Of a DNA stretch of 34,945 nucleotides, positions 32,401-34,945 are shown piece by piece. Source of the stretch: Chloroflexota bacterium (GTDB taxonomy: Bacteria > Chloroflexota > Anaerolineae > Promineifilales > Promineifilaceae); the NCBI GenBank assembly GCA_029559155.1, contig JAKQCM010000099.1:1-34945 (forward strand). The letters run 5' to 3'. A program made the position numbers and the translations under genes. Each line of letters starts with the position of its first letter. Position 1 is the stretch's first letter. A model generated the notes under the pieces. The model ran no database searches. It was not told the origin of the DNA and worked only from the letters and a program-made list of their open reading frames with translations.

Positions 32401-32796
32401 TTGATGTATCTCCCAGACGACACTAACCTGGAGATCGATCCTATCGCTTCCATTCTATACGTGAACAGAACAGCTCTCAGCCTGGCAAACAATGACACTC
32501 TCATTCTGGTTGGATCCGCTAGAGGGTTTGGCCTGGAAGGTGAAATCGAAGAGGTGGCCTGGCTGCTCAAGCCGTTGGAATCCGAGATGGAACCCGTGTT
32601 AGTAGGAACCGATAAAATACTCGAGATTCAGGCGCAAGATGTGGTCAATCAACCCGGGTGGAGCGGCCAGCCGGGATGGGCGCAATTTACTTTTATGGCT
32701 AAAGACAAGAACGGCCGTTGGTCCCCAGGTGTAGAAGTGCAGGTCTGGGTGGTCCAAGAACTCCATCAACTCTATGTGCCAATGATCGAACAGTAG
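29407..32796 (+). CDS. large secreted protein of unknown function (1129 aa)
   Basis: A signal peptide (KKHWLIFVILAIGLITINVLA) is clear, which decides the start at ATG 29407; the frame is open to 29341, but that part would spoil the signal. The body is acidic and rich in Asp, Tyr and Trp with BNR/sialidase-like elements such as LSLDDGTTWKNTNLSRS and RRSFDGGLTWTTTP, plus DIWYSYI-type strands, so a beta-propeller-like fold is likely. About 20 cysteines suggest disulphides. It may belong to the NCBI 'choice-of-anchor O' group, from memory and unconfirmed. The C-terminus is LYVPMIEQ. It has few ACGGCCGT octamers (three). Next to a multihaem cytochrome, so a surface redox role is possible. Confidence 0.8.
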   Translation: MSKKHWLIFVILAIGLITINVLAEDGIVFRRNISKTPEAETEKANIYMMDFYVPAQSSTGLITLVDNYILDDDLGTVAYDPREFAKPLVSVYIDKIGDLVTTSEIPLKGGIALGEYDAFVGLSLDDGTTWKNTNLSRSSDLSSFTLANGHEYLGGVHALVHQVAGDRIFVAWASKYCGGGTPLYSLDLVEDAEYFTDLEETYGKDAVYLYDLFGVAGNQGSVNYTEQGYPEVGEIPFSCIWTARGKLLSGDDPATADETEASYVIWTKPERLTSGKRDANLPAVDCATGAGCMMTWQEDPEGLRPGQGLGPGEGWSGAVANAQTDIWYSYISYADFDKVFAAEDTIGAITMDEYADLDDATMPKAYVPMAMPTRLTDNAKCKGVSTTLNPSDPYCYIDFDTIDDIDLTNVADLLALEGPEADADYCASTIDWTTPGGSTQPVCVTDDGRVLNGRVAATRVRLNLKPYTPLNPVTNDNGTPDDTSDDWVEKSAWVVMAAEESKALGDVLIDPLGNPAEDPIDIGKDVWYYSFDMFDHVLVDQGGMLNQPAVCSPWTVGADYDCEDYEFFPVQIDPLNGGDYYLTEISRRFALTTNSVSAAVNSESGLAAMLIYKQGIINQGGPADIMLRRVIIPDGFDPAVDNPYAYENMECTEWAYTDGLNPNYLKGLCLSPAINLTGNTIVECTDATGNDACAATFPVADDGSIPEEISSFPKVQEWRQCDGVAPIDGCESDNDLDDQSWENPFDVAKGHRGFLDGDIVMMMYAWAPNWKANTVGNDHYNLYVRRSFDGGLTWTTTPAGLGGVGITTTENYCINTASDDCIGTEFTYAAGAFEQGRNVSQLIGNKITILDPRYSPTGGMKLYPTISTAWLTANKITFEGLPYEDDATRAQDKFFVVYETGDNTTVAEGEAVPLDLYYSRATVYGDVWEVMDYATDTDDLLLDRWPWLENKTDDLSGEAGMVANPGGTFMYAVWNQWKEDILPDGHELIYDSDIIFRRLMYLPDDTNLEIDPIASILYVNRTALSLANNDTLILVGSARGFGLEGEIEEVAWLLKPLESEMEPVLVGTDKILEIQAQDVVNQPGWSGQPGWAQFTFMAKDKNGRWSPGVEVQVWVVQELHQLYVPMIEQ

Positions 32797-32816
32797 ACGA
32801 ATCGGCGTAATTGTGT

Positions 32817-32846
32817 GAAGCGGGGCCAAACGATTGACCCCGCTTC
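32817..32846 (+). terminator. terminator-like hairpin between the two secreted-protein genes
   Basis: GAAGCGGGG and CCCCGCTTC form a 9-bp perfect stem with a 12-base loop, followed by CTGTTTCT. The weak T-tract suggests partial termination, so expression of the FG-GAP gene may be lower than that of the upstream gene. Confidence 0.6.
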
Positions 32847-32868
32847 CTGTTTCTACCGGTGAGCGAAA

Positions 32869-34314
32869 ATGTCGGATAAAAGATCTTTGGGGCGATTGCG
32901 GTTTTGGCGTGGTGTAGTGGTAGGAACGGCCGTATTCCTCTTCGCCGCCTTTTTAATTTCCCCCACCTTGCACGCCCTCCTCCTCGCCTGGTCGGTCACC
33001 GGCAACCAGGCCGCCGCTGAATACAGCTACGCCATCGCCGCCGGCGACGTCAACGGCGACGGCCGTATCGACCTCATCGTCGGCTCACCCAAATACGAAT
33101 CAGACACCTACACCGGCGGCGCCGCCTTTGTCTACCACGGCTACAGCGGCGGCTTTAGCGACAACCCCTATTGGACAAGCGGCAGTGACCTGAAGGGCGC
33201 GCGCTACGGCTTTGCCGTCGCCTCCGCCGGCGACATCAACGCCGATGGCTACGACGACGTCATCATCGGCGCATACCGCTACAACAACGGGCAATCCGAA
33301 GAAGGACGCGCCTACCTCTACCTGGGTTCTTCCCACGGCCTACACACCGCCCCCGACTGGCAGTTTGAAAGCGATCAAAAAGACGCGCACCTGGGCTACG
33401 CAGTCGCCGCAGCCGGCGACGTCAACAACGATGGGTTCGATGATGTCCTGGTCGGCGCGCGTTGGTACCAGGAAACGTTAAGCAGCGAAGGAGCTGCATT
33501 CCTCTTTTATGGCTCGGCCGACGGACTGAGCGATACCCCTGGTTGGACGGCCGTTGGCGGGCAGGCTGGCGCGGCATTTGGCACGGCCGTTGCCTCCGCC
33601 GGCGATGTCAACCATGACGGGTACGACGACATTCTCATCGGCGCGCCCTTCTTCGACACCACCCTCGAAGACGCCGGAGCCGTCTACCTGTTTCTGGGCA
33701 GCGAAACTGGGCCAGGCAGTGGGGCCGCCTGGCAGGCAACCGGCAGCCAGGCGGGCGGTCTGTTTGGCTCCGCCCTGGCCGCCGCCGACTTCAACGAAGA
33801 TAACGCCAGCGACCTGCTCGTCGGCGCGCCGCACAGCTCCGGCGGCGTAGACGACGAAGGCGGCGTGTTTTTATATTTGGGCGGCAGCAGCGGATTGATG
33901 AGTAGCACGGCCGTATGGTCCACATACGGCGGGCAGGTGGGATCGTTATTTGGCACGGCCGTGGCCGTTGGCGACGTCAATGGCGATGCCTTCGCCGATA
34001 TCCTCGTCGGCGCGCCAACCTGCACCCACGACCAGTCCAACGAAGGCTGCGTTTTTCTCTATCTGGGCATGCCCGGCAGCGTCAGCGCCACGGCCAACTG
34101 GACAGGCCAGGGCGACAAAGCCGACACAGCCTATGGCACGAGCACGGCCGTCATCGGCAGCGTCAACGGCGATAGCTACGACGAAATCGCCGTTGGCGCG
34201 CCGCAGTACCGCTTCGACCGGGACCTGGTTGGCCGCGCCTTTGTCTATTTCGGCGCGGAACAACTCGTCGAACAGGTTTATGTCTACTTGCCAATCGCCG
34301 TGCAAACCAATTGA
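32869..34314 (+). CDS. FG-GAP repeat secreted protein (481 aa)
   Basis: An N-terminal hydrophobic segment (about residues 14-38) serves as signal or anchor. Seven FG-GAP repeats follow, each with a calcium-binding loop of the D-x-N-x-D-G/x-x-x-D type and an (I/L)(I/L)(V/I)GAP-like strand: GDVNGDGRIDLIVGS, GDINADGYDDVIIGA, GDVNNDGFDDVLVGA, GDVNHDGYDDILIGA, ADFNEDNASDLLVGA, GDVNGDAFADILVGA and GSVNGDSYDEIAVGA. Together these would close a seven-bladed integrin-alpha-like propeller. The tail is VYVYLPIAVQTN. Likely extracellular; the ligand is unknown. Start ATG 32869; the ribosome binding site is weak. Confidence 0.9.
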   Translation: MSDKRSLGRLRFWRGVVVGTAVFLFAAFLISPTLHALLLAWSVTGNQAAAEYSYAIAAGDVNGDGRIDLIVGSPKYESDTYTGGAAFVYHGYSGGFSDNPYWTSGSDLKGARYGFAVASAGDINADGYDDVIIGAYRYNNGQSEEGRAYLYLGSSHGLHTAPDWQFESDQKDAHLGYAVAAAGDVNNDGFDDVLVGARWYQETLSSEGAAFLFYGSADGLSDTPGWTAVGGQAGAAFGTAVASAGDVNHDGYDDILIGAPFFDTTLEDAGAVYLFLGSETGPGSGAAWQATGSQAGGLFGSALAAADFNEDNASDLLVGAPHSSGGVDDEGGVFLYLGGSSGLMSSTAVWSTYGGQVGSLFGTAVAVGDVNGDAFADILVGAPTCTHDQSNEGCVFLYLGMPGSVSATANWTGQGDKADTAYGTSTAVIGSVNGDSYDEIAVGAPQYRFDRDLVGRAFVYFGAEQLVEQVYVYLPIAVQTN

Positions 34315-34360
34315 CCCATCAAGGAAAACATCACCAGAAACGCCCCAAACGCTCTTTCAT

Positions 34361-34407
34361 GAACGGCCGTTGAGGATTGGTTAAGGAACACATAGTACGC
34401 TGGTACC
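34361..34407 (+). promoter_or_regulatory. shared promoter-like box, copy B
   Basis: Same layout as copy A: GAACGGCCGTTGAGGATTGG, TTAAG, six variable bases and ATAGTACGCTGGTACCA, with TTGAGG at 34370 and TAGTAC at 34393 separated by 17 bp. A hairpin CCACTAA-GGGG-TTAGTGG follows directly. It lies about 50 bp before the ATG of the multihaem cytochrome. Confidence 0.7.
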
Positions 34408-34456
34408 ACTAAGGGGTTAGTGGGATTCATTGAATTTTTACAAAACAGGTGACATT

Positions 34457-34945
34457 ATGCTCCGCAAAAAAGGATTATCCTCTAAGGCGTTTTTGGGCGT
34501 CGGGGTAGCCTTGCTAATGATCACGGCTCTGACGGTTGGGGGTTATCTGACGACCTTGCACGGCAATATGGGACCGCTTTCGGCTCTGCATCCGAACAAT
34601 CAAATGTTAGGCGGCTACAGTTCCCATGCTGAATTCGAGCAAGATTGTACACATTGTCATGGTCCGATTCACTGCATCATCAGCGAGAGCTGCCAGGATT
34701 GTCATATCGATGTGGCGACACAACGCGCTGAGGCCATTGGCCTGCACGGTCTTTTGCCAGGGACGGGAAGCTGCCAAAGCTGCCACACGGAACACCAGGG
34801 ACGAGACGCCCAAATCACTGTCTTCGCCTTCAACAACATAGACCACACGCTGCTGGCCGGCTACAGCCTGGACACGCACCAAACAGATTACGCCGGACGG
34901 CCGTTAACCTGTGAAAGCTGCCATCGGCTGGGACAATTTGGTCCG
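34457..34945 (+). CDS. multihaem c-type cytochrome, N-terminal part
   Basis: The frame is open to the right edge (163 codons visible). A hydrophobic N-terminal segment (about residues 11-32) serves as signal or membrane anchor. Four haem-binding CxxCH motifs are visible: CTHCH, CQDCH, CQSCH and CESCH, with extra His residues for axial ligation (HAEFEQ, DHTLLAG, HQGRD). The spacing resembles cytochrome c3/c7-type or NapC/NrfH-like multihaem proteins, which carry electrons outside the cytoplasm. The start ATG 34457 follows CAGGTG. The promoter box upstream is shared with the large secreted protein, so the two are probably co-regulated. Total haem number is unknown because of the truncation. Confidence 0.9.
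   Translation, partial: MLRKKGLSSKAFLGVGVALLMITALTVGGYLTTLHGNMGPLSALHPNNQMLGGYSSHAEFEQDCTHCHGPIHCIISESCQDCHIDVATQRAEAIGLHGLLPGTGSCQSCHTEHQGRDAQITVFAFNNIDHTLLAGYSLDTHQTDYAGRPLTCESCHRLGQFGP

Larger units (their letters stand above)
1..34945. repeat. dispersed palindromic octamer ACGGCCGT
   Basis: About 84 copies counted by eye over the whole window, in genes and gaps, often extended to AACGGCCGTT. The three reading phases give Thr-Ala-Val, (Asn/Asp)-Gly-Arg and Arg-Pro-(Leu/Phe), which are visibly enriched in the proteins. Base composition alone would predict about one copy. Confidence 0.9.

Noticed and set aside
29251-34456. Conserved leaders before the secreted protein and cytochrome as a riboswitch (for example c-di-GMP type)
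   Set aside because: Similarity stops soon after the GGTACC, and the known GEMM core features were not found; a promoter or operator explains it better.

Overview
The window looks like a chromosomal piece of a Chloroflexota bacterium, probably Anaerolineae-like. This is inferred from overall style: moderately high GC, a mix of classical menaquinone genes, large PD40/FG-GAP secreted proteins, PAS/BTAD regulators, a very large cyclase-ATPase-TPR protein, and secreted proteins ending in a short Y-(L/V)-P-type tail. No rRNA, tRNA, CRISPR array, transposase or phage gene was seen. The DNA is saturated with the palindromic octamer ACGGCCGT (about 84 copies by hand count), much as cyanobacterial genomes carry HIP1.

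Left part (1-17240): the end of an MscS-type channel, an alpha/beta hydrolase and a tandem GNAT acetyltransferase come first. A TetR regulator follows, then a long mostly same-strand menaquinone region: menF, an ABC ATPase/permease pair, menD, menB, a P450, an SDR, phosphatidylcholine synthase, menE, a small methyltransferase and menH, with menA on the opposite strand and convergent. Two key steps, menD and menA, are broken by frameshifts, while neighbouring genes are intact. Short repeats sit between these genes and also, in frame, inside menF, menD and menE. No menC or menaquinone methyltransferase (menG/ubiE) is present here.

Middle (17241-25790): a secreted 1139-residue PD40-propeller protein, a seven-helix protein closely resembling Pyr4-type transmembrane terpene cyclases, and a convergent 1335-residue protein with the layout of soluble adenylyl cyclase (two class III cyclase domains, a STAND-like ATPase and a TPR tail).

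Right part (25791-34945): this looks like a signalling and extracellular-redox module. It holds a 107-residue four-cysteine protein, an RsbRD-like protein, a PAS-BTAD regulator, a stand-alone PAS protein with the same three cysteines, two large secreted proteins, and the start of a multihaem c-type cytochrome cut off by the window end. Nearly identical promoter-like boxes of about 45 bp precede the 1129-residue secreted protein and the cytochrome, and a weaker copy precedes the stand-alone PAS gene. The likely reading is a small regulon in which cysteine-bearing PAS sensors control secreted/cytochrome genes; this is inference.
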